DNA from: Neonectria sp. B-13
Taxonomy: Eukaryota; Ascomycota; Sordariomycetes; Hypocreales; Nectriaceae
Direction of reading: 5' to 3'
Assembly (NCBI GenBank): GCA_002682825.1
Contig: NOKP01000006.1
Location: 558,001-622,000 of the forward strand
DNA length: 64,000 bases
This document shows positions 1 to 10,492 of this stretch, piece by piece. The notes under the pieces were generated by a model. That model worked only from the letters and a program-made list of their open reading frames with translations, had not been told where the DNA came from and made no database searches. Both the position numbers and the translations under genes were made by a program. How positions within the stretch are numbered: the stretch's first letter is position 1; each line of letters opens with the position of its first letter.

Positions 1-1345
1 ATTGTTCATCTAGAGAACGTTCCACCGAGCTCACGACATTCATGCTCCACCCCCCATTGATCCATTCCGAATGTTCATACGGCCTGGCCAACGCTGCGTA
101 ATGTGCAAGGATGATAAGTGCGACGGGATGGTTGGTGCTTATGAGTTCAATAAATAACTGCGTCAAACTGATGGGCCAAATCCAGATGCGATTGGCATGT
201 TGTGGCAATTTGTCGGCCACGCAGGCCGAATAGGTGGTTCGAAGCGACTCAACAGCAAGCAGACAGGACGACTGGGTGTTGATGGTCTCGAGTGAAGGAC
301 TGAGATCTCGTGCGAGAGTATAAAGCTGATCCATCCGCGCCTGAAAAGCTCCTGTTTGCTTCATTGTCACAGGTTTCCACGGCTGTAGTAGGGGTGCCAG
401 CGGCCCATCCTCGCCCCACTTCTCTATTGGTCTGATAGTACAAATGCTTTTGATTCCCTGCAGAAGCTTGAATGACTGTGCGATATCAATAGGGGAAAGG
501 GGTTCCTCCAGATCTTGAGGGTCTGAGATAGAGCATATCGTAAGCAAGAAGATGAAGGTGGCAAGGAAGAAAAACGGCTCAAAGTTGCGGTCGGTGATAT
601 CTCCTAGACGTGAGGTGAAGTGTTGTAGAGCCAGGTTCTGGTAGTGAGTTGATATGATGATATATTCTCCCCGCTGGCCAGGGTGGCTTCGAGCATAATG
701 CAATGCCGAAACAGCGAGTAGTCCATGCATGAGGAACTCCTGCACAACTGTCAATTTCTTGTCTCAAAACATTGCACATTGACTTACATGGGAGAAAGCC
801 GCTTCAGGCACAGTTGTCCTCCACACCTCAGCAGTGGATGGCTCATAGGAAAGCGTCAAGCAAACGACGGTACTGTAATGGTGAAGTAGTCGTAGGCTTT
901 GCATCCAACTGATAGGGAAGTGATCCTGTGATTGCGTATGCGCCCATCTCTCTAGTGTCGGCGGAGGCAAGTCTCTAACCACGGCCAAGGCCTCATCGGG
1001 ATTCGGGGTCGCGGAGTTTGACCCCCCCTGAACTAATCCTGTTTCTTGTACTTGCGGGAATGAGGGAGAAGCTGAACCTTCTCCTGTCCGCTGGGGGTGT
1101 GGTTTCTCGGTTCTTCTTATTACCGAATTTGGATCTGACGGAGCTAGAGTCAAGCTGCAAACGATATCAAATCTGACACAATTACCACATGGGCGCTGCT
1201 CGTCACACTGATTTCCAAATCTTAGCTAGACCTATCAAAGTGAATTAAGAAGTACGTATATTCTCACCTTGACATGTCGTGCCTTGCAACGCTGACACCC
1301 GCCTTTGGACTTTTTGTGACCGAGTCGCTTAGATGACGGCCGCAT
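1..1345 (-). CDS. Zn2Cys6 transcription factor, C-terminus cut by window edge
   Basis: A fungal binuclear-cluster regulator, expected to bind DNA in the nucleus. I place exons at 1345-1268, 1207-788 and 739 to the left edge, with GTGAGA..CAG and GTAAGT..CAG introns. The first intron interrupts the zinc cluster: C17-x2-C20-x6-C27 is completed across the junction by x5-C33-x2-C36-x6-C43. The ATG at 1345 opens with MRPSSKRLGHKKSKGGCQRC. The remainder, at least 412 residues in all, has the features of the family related to the yeast sterol-uptake regulator UPC2: a LLHHYSTVVC helix, LMHGLLAVSALHYAR, and the C-terminal IWPISLTQLF and LIILAHYAAL segments. The frame is open to base 1, so only the last few dozen residues should be missing. 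The target genes cannot be told from the sequence. Confidence 0.88.
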
Positions 1346-1584
1346 ATTCCATCAAGCGAAATGAGCGGGTGCTTTGTAGGGTTGAAGGTCGGGTAGGATT
1401 GATTGCTTGATCGGATTCGGATTCGTAAAGAATTGAGATACGAGCGGACTCTCTTGGGCGGTGAGAGTCGCTTAAGTACCCGTTTATTGCACATATGGGT
1501 AACTGTGTCCCCATTGGTGCTTCGATTTTCGTCAATCGTACGAGTTGGGGAAAGCAACGGTGCCATTCAGCGACTTACATATCA

Positions 1585-1926
1585 CGTGATAGATCATTCA
1601 TCGTCACCGTTGGATGGTCACTCCGAAACTCGTCGATGCCGTGGATGAAGAAGCAGAACTTGCAGGCGACCCGGGTCTACAGAGATAGCGCATGCAAAGT
1701 CGACCAAATTTCTGAGATAGTTCAGGAGCCTTTGCCGTTTTGGATGCATCACGGAGGTTGAGGCTTAGATTAAGCAGTTTTGAGTAAATATTTTCAAGAT
1801 TCAGAATCTCAGAAGAGTCGCCTGTCGTAGATTTGTATACTGCGAAGTGTTCGTCAGTATTTTGGAGGTGACCGTGACGAACTGGACGACAGCGGCGGCG
1901 AACCCAAGCGCGGATACCGGGTCCAT
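1585..1926 (-). pseudogene. Relic of a NACHT/NLR-like gene
   Basis: Three pieces typical of fungal NACHT (NLR-like) proteins lie in order but in different frames. From an ATG at 1926 the sequence reads MDPVSALGFAAAVVQFVTV, the usual N-terminal helix of these proteins. A one-base shift later comes YKSTTGDSSEILNLENIYSK, the usual continuation of the N-terminal coiled region. Then, after the loss of the expected several hundred residues, comes CKFCFFIHGIDEFRSDH, which resembles the NACHT Walker-B stretch (usually FFIDGLDEF). Stops follow at once. The frameshift and large internal deletion indicate a dead gene. Family assignment rests on motif memory only. Confidence 0.55.
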
Positions 1927-3444
1927 GGCACCGGGTACTTGGATAATTGCGGTCCACTATGGGCAGCCTCGTCGATGATTAGAATAAAGAGATAAGTTGG
2001 ATGATGAAGAGGATTCGAATCTCAGTTGAATTTGTTCTCATATCCTCAGGTGGTTGAGGCGGTGCGGGAGGCTTAGCCTCCGAGACAAAGATCACGCGGT
2101 GGAGGAGACCAATTATTATCCCCGAGTTAGCGACAACCCACTGCATCTAATCGCATTGCAGGAGCAGAGTGGCGGAGTTCAGCAGGCTGTGGAAGTTTCT
2201 GGACGTGATCAATCATTCTACAAGGTTGTGTGAGTGGGACGGACGGACGCCTTGTGGTCCCAACAGCTAATTCAACAACGAAGCCTGCCTCTCGATAAGC
2301 AGCCATGCCACCACCACAGCTTTATTAAGGGCCGCTGCGGCTTCTCGGAGAAAGGTTGAGGAATGAAGCTATGTCGATGTCTGCGTGGCAATGTTGCTGA
2401 TTACCTTCTCACGTCGCACGTTGGCGTCTAGCCGTCTATAGTACGTTGAATATGCTTATACTAGGTAGGTTCAGTATCCATGAGAAGCTGGAGGTATTAC
2501 ATCCGAGTTTTAGGGTTCGGGATAAAAGCTGCTGGTTTATTAAGAATAATATTTTATCCCTAAAGATCCTACCAATCTTAATTCTCAGTCTTGAAGATTA
2601 TTTAAATCCACATGACCCGGCCAATCCTGATCTCCAAAAGAGATCTTAATCCCGAGATGCAATGAATCCCTAAATATTCCGAATCACGTAGTGGAAAGTG
2701 GAACTGGTGTCATCGAGAGGAACGAAGGGCAGATATCATGATACTCAAAGCTGGAAAGGAAATTTCAAGAAGGAAGGAAACTTGAACGGAAATGGAAGAC
2801 TTGGTTGTCTACGCATGAAACTTGGTTCCTCGGCGTGGTGTGAGGTGTCGGCCATTCACCGCAATGGCCCCTAGTTGGGTAGGAATCAAGTGAATCCTCC
2901 ATTCATGTTCGTTTCGCTTAAGTCACTCACAGGCGAGGCGCAAGTTTCCAGATGAGGTCTAAAAGTGCCGAGGATTAACAAGTGGTTGAAGATGGTGTAT
3001 GGCTCGATGTTCGCCTAGTTAATGTAATGTGTGCTTTCAGGACTGTGGGCTATCATGGAGAATAACTCACATCAAGTGAGGAAACTGGTCACAGAGCTAC
3101 AATGTCGGAGTTTCGAAGCACATCCCAAGCATCTTGTACCGGGATCCGGGAATAGAACCGGCGTTAAGAGAACATTCACGCAGGAGCGAGCAAGGCCGGA
3201 GAGTGTGTGTTCGACCTTCAGTATTTGAGGTGCAGTCGTCCTTGCTAGATGGCTGCTACGGCAGGAGCATGAAAATTAGGCCTCAAAACAACATAAGAAT
3301 CCATCCCACCCGGTTTCTCAGCGCTGTTCCCGGCGTCAAAGTATGCTCCTAGCTAAGTAGTCGTTCTCTCTGAGTGAATCCTTCCTCCCTTGCCTGCCTG
3401 CATGTTCCACACCCAACAGCAACTCGACATGATCCAACCAGGGA
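1927..3444. other. Intergenic, partly AT-rich, no gene seen
   Basis: I find no supportable gene here. Bases 2420-2700 are clearly AT-rich compared with the flanks and contain a 9-bp inverted repeat, GGGATAAAA at 2519-2527 and its complement at 2552-2560. This could be the remains of a decayed element. Open frames in 3030-3350 are short, overlap on both strands and look like noise. Confidence 0.5.
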
Positions 3445-4287
3445 TTAGAGTGTAACCTTCTTAGCCAAGAACGACTTTGCGGTGGCGATGTGTCGGGCCG
3501 CATCGCGGAGCTTAGAACTGTCCTTGACGACGGGGATACGGCGAGAGGGCTCAGGGAGACGAGACAGTCTGTCGGATCGAGGTTTCGGGGAAGGCGTGGT
3601 CTTTTCGGGGGGTCCCGCGGTAGCCCAGCGACTAGACTTGAGACCCAGGCCAGACTCAAGGCCGTTTTCGAGGCCGTTGACCATCTCGGGTCGGGGTGAG
3701 AGGGAGCTACTGATTTTGGTGGTGATGGCCTCGACGGGGGACTTGGGGACAACGCTGCTCAGTGATTTGGCAGAAGGTGGCTCAGTCTTGCTCTCGGGGC
3801 TGATGACTTCCACGGCTGGCGTCAGGGTCGACTTCTGGGCAGCTTCTTTTTCGACGCCGGTCTCGGTGGTTTCGTCAATTGCGAGTTCGGGCGAGGTGTG
3901 GTAGGGACAAGACGACTCGCCGCCCCAGAGCCCCTTGAGGATGTCACGGTGCTTACGGAAGGATCCGGTGTCGGCGACGGGCAGCGCGTGTCTCTGGAGT
4001 AAAGGCGACTCCAGTATTTCCCTGGCGCTTCTTCTGTCCCCAATGGCGTCCTCACGGGTGGTGCAGTGAGCACAGCGAAGCTTTTCCATAGCGGAGAAAT
4101 CGACAGCGACGGTACTGAAGTCTCTCTCAACAATTCCGCATGTCCCAAAGAAGCAGATACATGGACCGCGGGCGTCAGTGCAGACCTCACGGTGACCAGC
4201 AACCAGGTGAAGTCTTCCACAGGTGAATGAGAGCACCGGCGGGTTCTGCGGCGCACAGACAGCCAGCGTGATTTCTTCTCTGCACAT
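3445..4287 (-). CDS. Hypothetical protein, Cys-rich N-terminus and basic disordered tail
   Basis: A 280-residue open frame with no intron from the ATG at 4287 (context AAATATGT). I do not recognise the family. Residues 1-80 hold nine cysteines, including an SFTCG turn and a late RCAHC pair, so this part could be a small metal-binding or disulfide-rich domain. Residues 130-280 are rich in Ser, Pro, Lys and Glu and end in a basic amphipathic stretch (RHIATAKSFLAKK). No signal peptide or membrane segment is evident. Just upstream, in another frame, comes ITLSFICGYDQVTLSDS, whose spacing echoes the LSFTCGRLHL stretch inside the gene. The true N-terminus may therefore lie upstream, behind a frameshift or an intron I could not place. 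Both strands are open over much of this GC-rich stretch, so the model is moderate. Confidence 0.55.
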   Translation of the reverse strand: MCREEITLAVCAPQNPPVLSFTCGRLHLVAGHREVCTDARGPCICFFGTCGIVERDFSTVAVDFSAMEKLRCAHCTTREDAIGDRRSAREILESPLLQRHALPVADTGSFRKHRDILKGLWGGESSCPYHTSPELAIDETTETGVEKEAAQKSTLTPAVEVISPESKTEPPSAKSLSSVVPKSPVEAITTKISSSLSPRPEMVNGLENGLESGLGLKSSRWATAGPPEKTTPSPKPRSDRLSRLPEPSRRIPVVKDSSKLRDAARHIATAKSFLAKKVTL

Positions 4288-5015
4288 ATTTGCAGAGGTT
4301 CGGGGAGTCGCTGAGGGTGACTTGGTCGTAGCCGCAGATGAAAGACAATGTAATTGGAGCTTGGGAAGACTTGCGACTGCAGAGCCGGCTGGAGTGCAAG
4401 GTTGATGTTGCAGAGCTTGGAAGGTGTTGAAGAGATGATTTGAAAAGCGAGGGCGCGAAAGGCCTTAGGATGCAGGGCCTCAGGCAATTGTGAAGTTGAC
4501 GGGCGCCAACACTTGGCTGGCAGCTGGCAGCTGGCAGCTGGGCAGCATGCAGCAGTAGGCTTTCAGTAGGGGCAAGTCTCCTAGTGTTTGGTCGATCTCG
4601 GTTAGATATCAGATGAAGGAAGAACGCTGTTTGGTCGAATTCAATGCGGGTTGGTCGTTGATTGGTGCTCGCCGAGGTTGGAGCCAAGCAAAGTGCCTGA
4701 GGTACTCGGGATGTGCACACAGCCAACGGGAGAGAAGATGAGTTTGAACCTGCCGTATCCCTGGATGGTAGTGTATTTTCAAAAGTGTGAAGTGCACGAG
4801 TATTGGACACTCTGTGATGGCTTGCTCAGAGACAGCTTTGAGAAAATAACAAGGGTCAGTTCTGAGTGCTCGTTGATTTGACAGCGTGAAATCGGGCTCT
4901 TCACCAAAGCAATCAAGTCGTGAGAAGGAAAAGTAGCATTTGTCCCTCGTAGGTATCCCAACTGATTACTCGTCAACTAAATCGTACATTTCAACCCATA
5001 TCGCAATGAGCTACA
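4288..5015. other. Intergenic between hypothetical gene and P450
   Basis: Upstream region of the minus-strand hypothetical gene and 3' flank of the P450 gene. It contains a short tandem repeat of TGGCAGC at about 4517-4545 and otherwise nothing I can name. Confidence 0.5.
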
Positions 5016-6600
5016 TCATCTCTTCCAAATCGCGATATCCAAGCCAAGCGGCTTCCTCAGAAACCCCTCCCTTGTCTGCATCTCCCCTTGCCGCAACTCG
5101 ACCGAGTACCGTCGTGCCCATGTTGCGACAATGAGCTTCATCTCCATCTCGGCCACGTTTCTCCCAACGCATGCTCTAGGCCCGTGGCTAAACGGGATGA
5201 ACGCATTCTTCTGCCGCGAAGTTACATTATCCCACCGCTCGGGCTTGAACTCATCGGCGTCCTCTCCCCAGATCTCCTTCGAGTGGTGCATCGAGTACGT
5301 AGGGACGCTGAGAACGCTGCCCGGCGGGTAGAAATGACCGTGGATGGTAACTCCAGGCGAGTTCTCGGGAATCTGTCGAGGAAGCCCAATGCCCGAGGTT
5401 GAGTGGAACCGGAGCGTCTCATTGAGAATGCAGTTCAGGTATGGTAAATCCCGAACCATGTCGAAATTAGGGACGGAGACTTCATTGGGGATCTCGGCAT
5501 CGAGCTCAGCTTGCAGCTTTTCAAGGACGCCGGGAGTGCGGACTGTATGGTACAGAAGAGCGCAGGACGAGTTGGAAGTCGTATCGCTGCCAGCAATGAG
5601 CTGCGTGAGCGCCTCGGCTGTCAACTCCTCTCGTCCAAGGGGTTGTCCGTTTTCATCTCTGCCTTCCATGAGACGTGCTAGGAGGTCCATTCTCTCCTTC
5701 GGCGGAGGGTTGTCTAGTCTTGCCTTGACTCGGGCAATGGCTATCCCCGCCAGGTTTTGAACGGCATTGAGGCCGTTGCTAAAGAAAGGATCCGGCAGCC
5801 ACTTGGCGTAGGGCTTCAGTTGCGGAAAGCAGCCCAGAGTGGCGCTCACCTCGCCTCGTCGGTTGAGAATCTCGATGGCGGAGGCGTAAATAGGCGGGCT
5901 ATCCGGCGTCGCTCTGACTTCTGTCATATCAACACCGGTGCGGAGCATATCAAAGGGGGCACCGAATGCCAAGTCGCCAATGATGTCAAAGGCCAGGTAG
6001 TTGAACCAGGGGAGACAGTCGAGGTGGGCCTCTTTTCGGTCACCTTTGGACTGACCATTGGCAATGAGGTTGTCGATTTGCTTAACAAATAGCTCAAGAT
6101 TACCGTGCACGTAAGGCTCGAATTGGTTGATGGACTTGGTGGAGAAGGTGTGCGAGATCATCTTGCGTTTACGCGAGTGCTCAACACGATCTCGAGTGTT
6201 GAAGAGCCCGCGCCGGATCGAGACAAAGGCATCGTAGAACTCACTTCAGGTGGTTAGATAGCACTCCAGCGAAGATACATTTCTACACTTACGATTTCAA
6301 GAATCCGTTTCCATGGCCGTAGATGACGGGAATTGCTTCGTCATCCGCGATGCTAACATGATTCGGCGCAATGCGGATCACTGGGCCAAGCTGCTGGTGC
6401 AGTTTATGCATGACACTGTAGCGCTCACCACGTCGACAGACGTAAAGAAGCCATAGGTTCGAGAATTGTGCCGGGAAGGGCGACGGCAGGCCTCTCAGGT
6501 GGCCGAAGGTGACGAAATATGAGTACAGGTAGGAGATGAGGAGGAAGGCGACGCCAAGTGGGACAGACCACCAAGACAGCAAAAGATCGACCAACGCCAT
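5016..6600 (-). CDS. CYP53: Cytochrome P450, CYP53 benzoate 4-monooxygenase type
   Basis: Spliced model of 511 residues: exon 6600-6293, a 49-nt GTAAGT..AAG intron, exon 6243-5016. An N-terminal hydrophobic anchor (VDLLLSWWSVPLGVAFLLIS) predicts attachment to the endoplasmic reticulum. The family signatures are all present: the I-helix AGSDTTSN, the K-helix ETLRFHS (ExxR), and the heme loop PFSHGPRACVGRNV with Cys461 as thiolate ligand. The segments PAQFSNLWLLYVCRRGERYS, IYGHGNGFLKSEFYDAFVSI and RRGLFNTRDRVEHSRKRKM closely match my recollection of fungal CYP53 enzymes. These hydroxylate benzoate to 4-hydroxybenzoate, feeding the protocatechuate/beta-ketoadipate route, and detoxify plant benzoates and cinnamates. 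The substrate is inferred from the family. No other pathway gene lies alongside. Confidence 0.9.
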
Positions 6601-8219
6601 GGTGAAACAACTGGACTGTAGAGGGCTTGGAGTTTCGAGCAGTCGTGTCGTCGACGGAATCAACGGCAGCGGTCGAGTGGTGATGAGTGAGATGCGGAGG
6701 TGGCTTCAAATCCGAACCTGCGCGAGCCAAGTACGTGGGGCACTCCACGCGGCCTGTCGGGACTCGGGACTTGGGAGTCGAGACGGACTTTACTTCTGAA
6801 GTGGGGAAACCGTCATCGCGCAGTTAGTATTTGGTGTCGGCCAGGAAGTTACTGGCTGAAGGGCGTTTTCAAACTCTGCTTGTCCGCATTGAGAGGGACA
6901 AAAGTCGAAATTTCCGTTCGCTGGATATGCAGCTAAACCGAGAGCAAACCAAAAGCAAAAGCCCCGCACAGATCGGCGCTTCTGGAAATGCCGAAGAGGC
7001 CGGGGAATTGGCAAAAGCCCAGTTGAAAAGGCCCAAGACGTGATGATTGAAGACGATCGACATCGTGCACCAGCAGACAGATGCGGCAGGACCCTGGGGA
7101 GCGTCAATTGGCGAATCGGGTACGGCGGCTGAACTGCCCCAGACTTTGCGGAGGAATGTGGGGGAGGAGAGTCGGGATTTGAAATCGGCAGTGCATCAAT
7201 GGGACAGATTTGTTGGAGGGATTTATTTGGGTTGGGCATTTTACAAGTGATTGAGGAGTTGCAAGTGGCTAACCCGACTGGCATTGCCATCTCAACTTCT
7301 CTTACCTAGCTCACGATGTAGGCCTAGATGTTGTTAGGAGTACTCGAGGTTTCGCCTCGTGTCTCATGGAGGGGAGAAAAGGAGTTCGTTTGAGCCCTTG
7401 GCTTAGCATCTGCCTTTTGTCGGAAATAAGGGGACAGGCTACCTAAAGAACACCATCAATCGTCAGCTAGCACTGCCTCAGCTCTTGAATCGCTGGCCAG
7501 TCAAATAAACTAACTTCCATCGAGGATGCACACTCAATCACTTCCCATTGACGGGCATTTTCGGTCCAGTTACACAATGTCGGAAAGCCTACGTCCATCG
7601 CACGGCAAAACAGACCGCCTTCAACCATCTCGCTGCAGGGACTAGATCTCATTCGGCTCATGCCGATGCCGACGGTTGCATCAACGCGACGACGCGCTGG
7701 GGCACATCCGGACTGCGGCAGCGTGTCAGAATGTCTAAAAATGCAAAACTTGAAGGCGAGTTTCACATTCTTGTCAAAATCGAAAGCTCGTTGTTGGCGT
7801 TCGGTTGGCGCGTTGTGAAACTGAACCTGCCCCAGCTCGTGTCGTGGAGCATGGGTTTGCGGTGTCATCGGCGCCCCAAAGCGTCTCACCTGTCCTGCAT
7901 CCGACGGGATCCGGTTTCGCGGCGTCGAGACGACCCAAGAGTCGGCCTCGTGAAGAGAGGGTTGAGGGGATGCGAAAATTACATTTCTCTCCGTTTCGCC
8001 CTTCAAATTGTCTGCTTTTGAGGTTCTCTTCACTTTAATAACTCCTTCGCCAATTCCCTGTCCGACGCTGCGCAACATTCAAGACAACGACAAGTTACAA
8101 CCACGACCGACTAAATCAACTACTTCATTACTCACCAGGAACCTCCATCTTTCCAGTTCTCATCAAGAACTTCTTTTCGACCAAATTCAACATCCGGCCT
8201 GGAGCCCGATTTCATACCA
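6601..8219. other. Divergent intergenic region, no gene supported
   Basis: This 1.6 kb separates the P450 (minus) from the membrane protein gene (plus) and must hold both promoters. Overlapping open frames exist on both strands around 7470-8080 and 6790-7290, but none shows a domain, a biased composition or splice logic that would single out a gene. Confidence 0.5.
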
Positions 8220-8924
8220 ATGGATCTATCCCCACGTTTCGAGACCGTGGTTCGACCAGACATAAACGACGTCTTGCCCACGGTGTCATCAAGTAGCTTC
8301 GACGAACCACCGACGACGACTGAGCCAGCAGGCCCTTTGTCATCATCAGAAATCCTGGAGAAGCTTCTCCTAAATGCAGAGATCTCCCGCGTCATCTCTG
8401 CCTCCCACGCAACAACACTATTCACTGCCATCACTCCTCGCCAGTCAATTCAAGCCGTCACTTCGACAACCGAAGCCGTCGATGCTACTGCTACCGCTGC
8501 CGAAGAGAACGTCCCCTCCATTAGTCAACGCTTCGACAGGTTCACTGATATTGGTATCGCGTTTGGAATTTTTGGTAAGATTTCTCTTCACTTCCTCCCC
8601 AGGGTATTCACTAACATAACCTCAGTTGCTTTGACCGTCATCATCGTTGGCGTAGTCTTTTGCGTGCGGCACAAAAAGTCGACCAAACCCCCAAAGTCAC
8701 AAGGACAACATGAGCCGAAGACGTTAGATTATAAGGATTGGCGTCAGGCGAATCTTTCTGAGCCTAGCGTCGCACACATTCCCAAAGACAGCAATTCCAA
8801 TCCAGCAGCGATGGCTGACAACTATGCACGCGAACACAACCAGTGGGCGAAACCACCGTTGTATCAAGCACCACCATCACAAAGTACAAACTATCCGTCG
8901 TACCCACCAAGACAGGGGCCTTGA
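8220..8924 (+). CDS. Single-pass membrane protein of unknown function
   Basis: Two exons, 8220-8574 and 8626-8924, around a 51-nt GTAAGA..CAG intron with a CTAAC branch site, give 217 residues. Splicing joins GIAFGIF to VALTVIIVGVVFCVRHKK. This creates one clear membrane helix at about residues 112-135 followed by a positively charged stop-transfer, which is good evidence for the splice. The N-terminal half is Ser/Thr/Pro-rich and probably faces outside or the lumen. The C-terminal half is rich in Pro, Gln and Asn and ends in a PPSQSTNYPSYPPRQGP tail, which should be cytosolic. There is no cleavable signal peptide. The layout recalls small fungal wall-sensor or WSC-like proteins, but no sensor domain is visible. 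Confidence 0.75.
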   Translation: MDLSPRFETVVRPDINDVLPTVSSSSFDEPPTTTEPAGPLSSSEILEKLLLNAEISRVISASHATTLFTAITPRQSIQAVTSTTEAVDATATAAEENVPSISQRFDRFTDIGIAFGIFGKISLHFLPRVFTNITSVALTVIIVGVVFCVRHKKSTKPPKSQGQHEPKTLDYKDWRQANLSEPSVAHIPKDSNSNPAAMADNYAREHNQWAKPPLYQAPPSQSTNYPSYPPRQGP

Positions 8925-9529
8925 TAGTACAACTTAGTTTAAAATAATCCGTTAATATTCTGCCTGTTGTATCTGATGTTTAATTATATGATAACTGTGA
9001 GCTGTGGATTTCGCTCTACTTGTCATTCATATCAACGCACAACGTATTTCGTTTGAACTACGAATACGCTTATCCGGGACGATCCTTCTGAGCCCAGTCC
9101 GGGATTTCCTGGCGCGAGATCCGAATCAATCTGAAAGGGGAAACATATCGCGTGAGATTGATCCTGAAGGAACTAGCTTAGGAATCCCGAAAAACCCAGT
9201 CTGCCTTTGAGTTCCATTATGTACTTCCGTGGCGGATTCGGATCCTGGGCTATCCTGTAAAGATGGGGCATTTCGATGCGATGAACTGGGGTCACGATGC
9301 AAGTGCAGCGGGGAAGAAGTGGACTTTGGCCCAGGGTTGCACGCTCTAATGTGAATATCCTTCACCGGTAATCTAGCGGAATTATTTGAAACCAATGATC
9401 CATGAGCTTGGGGAAGACCCCGGAGAGATTCACGAACAATGCCCATTCACGTAATTGGTCACTGGTTCGGTAATTATAAGTAATGAGTTATATTGGTCTT
9501 CTAGGAATTTAGGATCATGTGTGAGATCA
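8925..9529. other. Convergent intergenic region
   Basis: Shared 3' flank of the membrane-protein gene (plus) and the ankyrin gene (minus). Nothing recognised beyond AT-rich 3' UTR-like sequence just after 8930. Confidence 0.5.
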
Positions 9530-10492
9530 TCAACCGGACAGCCCATGCGTCGACTTCCAATCCTGCAGCAATGCCACAATCTTTTCGCAATCGTGGTCCT
9601 TTGCGACGCGTTCGGCATCGACACTCTCCGTGTTCTTGATATCGGGATCAGCTCCTTTTCCCAATAGCCACTTGACCAACGCCTCGCTGTTCGGCTTCGT
9701 CGCTGCATAACACAGAGGAGTGCCCCAGTGGAAGTGCCGTGGAATATCACTATCCATGGCATTAACATCTAGCTTGAGCTCGTCAACTAGAAAACGCAGC
9801 ATCTCTGCTCTCTCCCGCTGGCGCTTCGCGCGAGCGGCGGCCTTGTCGGCATCAGGCGGGCCCGATTGAGTGACAACGCCGCCGTCCTCGGCTTCAGGGT
9901 CGACCCTGGCAGCCGCAGCATCTTCAGCGGCACGGTGGAGAGTCCTCCGGCTCAGCTTGGCTCCCCTGTCTTGGAGGAATCGGAATGTGGAGACGGACCC
10001 GCGAACAGCGCAGGTTTCCAGCAGCGGAGCGGGTTCGGGATAGAGCTCATATTCGTCCTCGCCACCATCGACCCGCGCCCCATGGTCGACGAGCCATCTG
10101 ACGAGGTCTTCGTCGCCGCAAGCCAGGTCGATCAGGCGTTGGCCGCGGGTTCTGGGGCCAGGCTCCCCAGGCTGGTTGATGTCCCAGCCATGAGTTGTGA
10201 GCAGGTCTAGAAGGGGAATTGAAAACTTATCCCAGACAACCACGGGCGTGATAAACGTCATAGGTGTAGATTCTTGTTCCAAGAGGTATCTGGCCAGATC
10301 GAGCCTCCCCTCCTGCACGCAAGAGGATAAAGCAGATGCTAGAAACTTCTCGTAAGGGTAATTCCGAATGGGCTTTGCTTTGGCCAGCTCCAGTGCTTCG
10401 GCCAGCTGTGGGATGGAGTCATTCTCAATGGCTTCGTCGAGGACGTCGCGCGGGCGCCGCGGGCGTGTTGCTGGCTGGCGAGAAGTGGCCAT
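9530..10492 (-). CDS. Ankyrin-repeat protein
   Basis: An intronless frame of 320 residues from an ATG at 10492. The body consists of ankyrin-type helix-turn-helix units: VQEGRLDLARYLLEQ, LIDLACGDEDLVRWLVDHGA, CAVRGSVSTFRFLQDRGAKL and a well-kept GTPLCYAATKPNSEALVKWL followed by LGKGADPDIKN. Between units 3 and 4 lies a charged Ala/Asp/Glu-rich insert (about residues 190-225). There is no signal peptide, membrane segment, kinase or NACHT domain, so this is a free-standing ankyrin protein, probably cytosolic and acting through protein contacts. Fungal genomes carry many such proteins with no known partner. Confidence 0.85.
   Translation of the reverse strand: MATSRQPATRPRRPRDVLDEAIENDSIPQLAEALELAKAKPIRNYPYEKFLASALSSCVQEGRLDLARYLLEQESTPMTFITPVVVWDKFSIPLLDLLTTHGWDINQPGEPGPRTRGQRLIDLACGDEDLVRWLVDHGARVDGGEDEYELYPEPAPLLETCAVRGSVSTFRFLQDRGAKLSRRTLHRAAEDAAAARVDPEAEDGGVVTQSGPPDADKAAARAKRQRERAEMLRFLVDELKLDVNAMDSDIPRHFHWGTPLCYAATKPNSEALVKWLLGKGADPDIKNTESVDAERVAKDHDCEKIVALLQDWKSTHGLSG

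Noticed and set aside
2005..2040. tRNA-like GATTCGAATC stretch
   Set aside because: No acceptor, D-arm or anticodon stem can be formed around it.
4187..4810. 207-codon minus frame upstream of the 280-residue gene
   Set aside because: No ATG near its start, low-complexity Ser/Leu/Arg composition; only a short piece (ITLSFICGY) looks coding and it is noted as a finding instead.
7467..8078. 203-codon minus frame in the P450/membrane-protein intergenic region
   Set aside because: A 157-codon plus frame covers the same bases, neither has a domain, and the stretch overlaps the expected promoter and leader of the gene at 8220.
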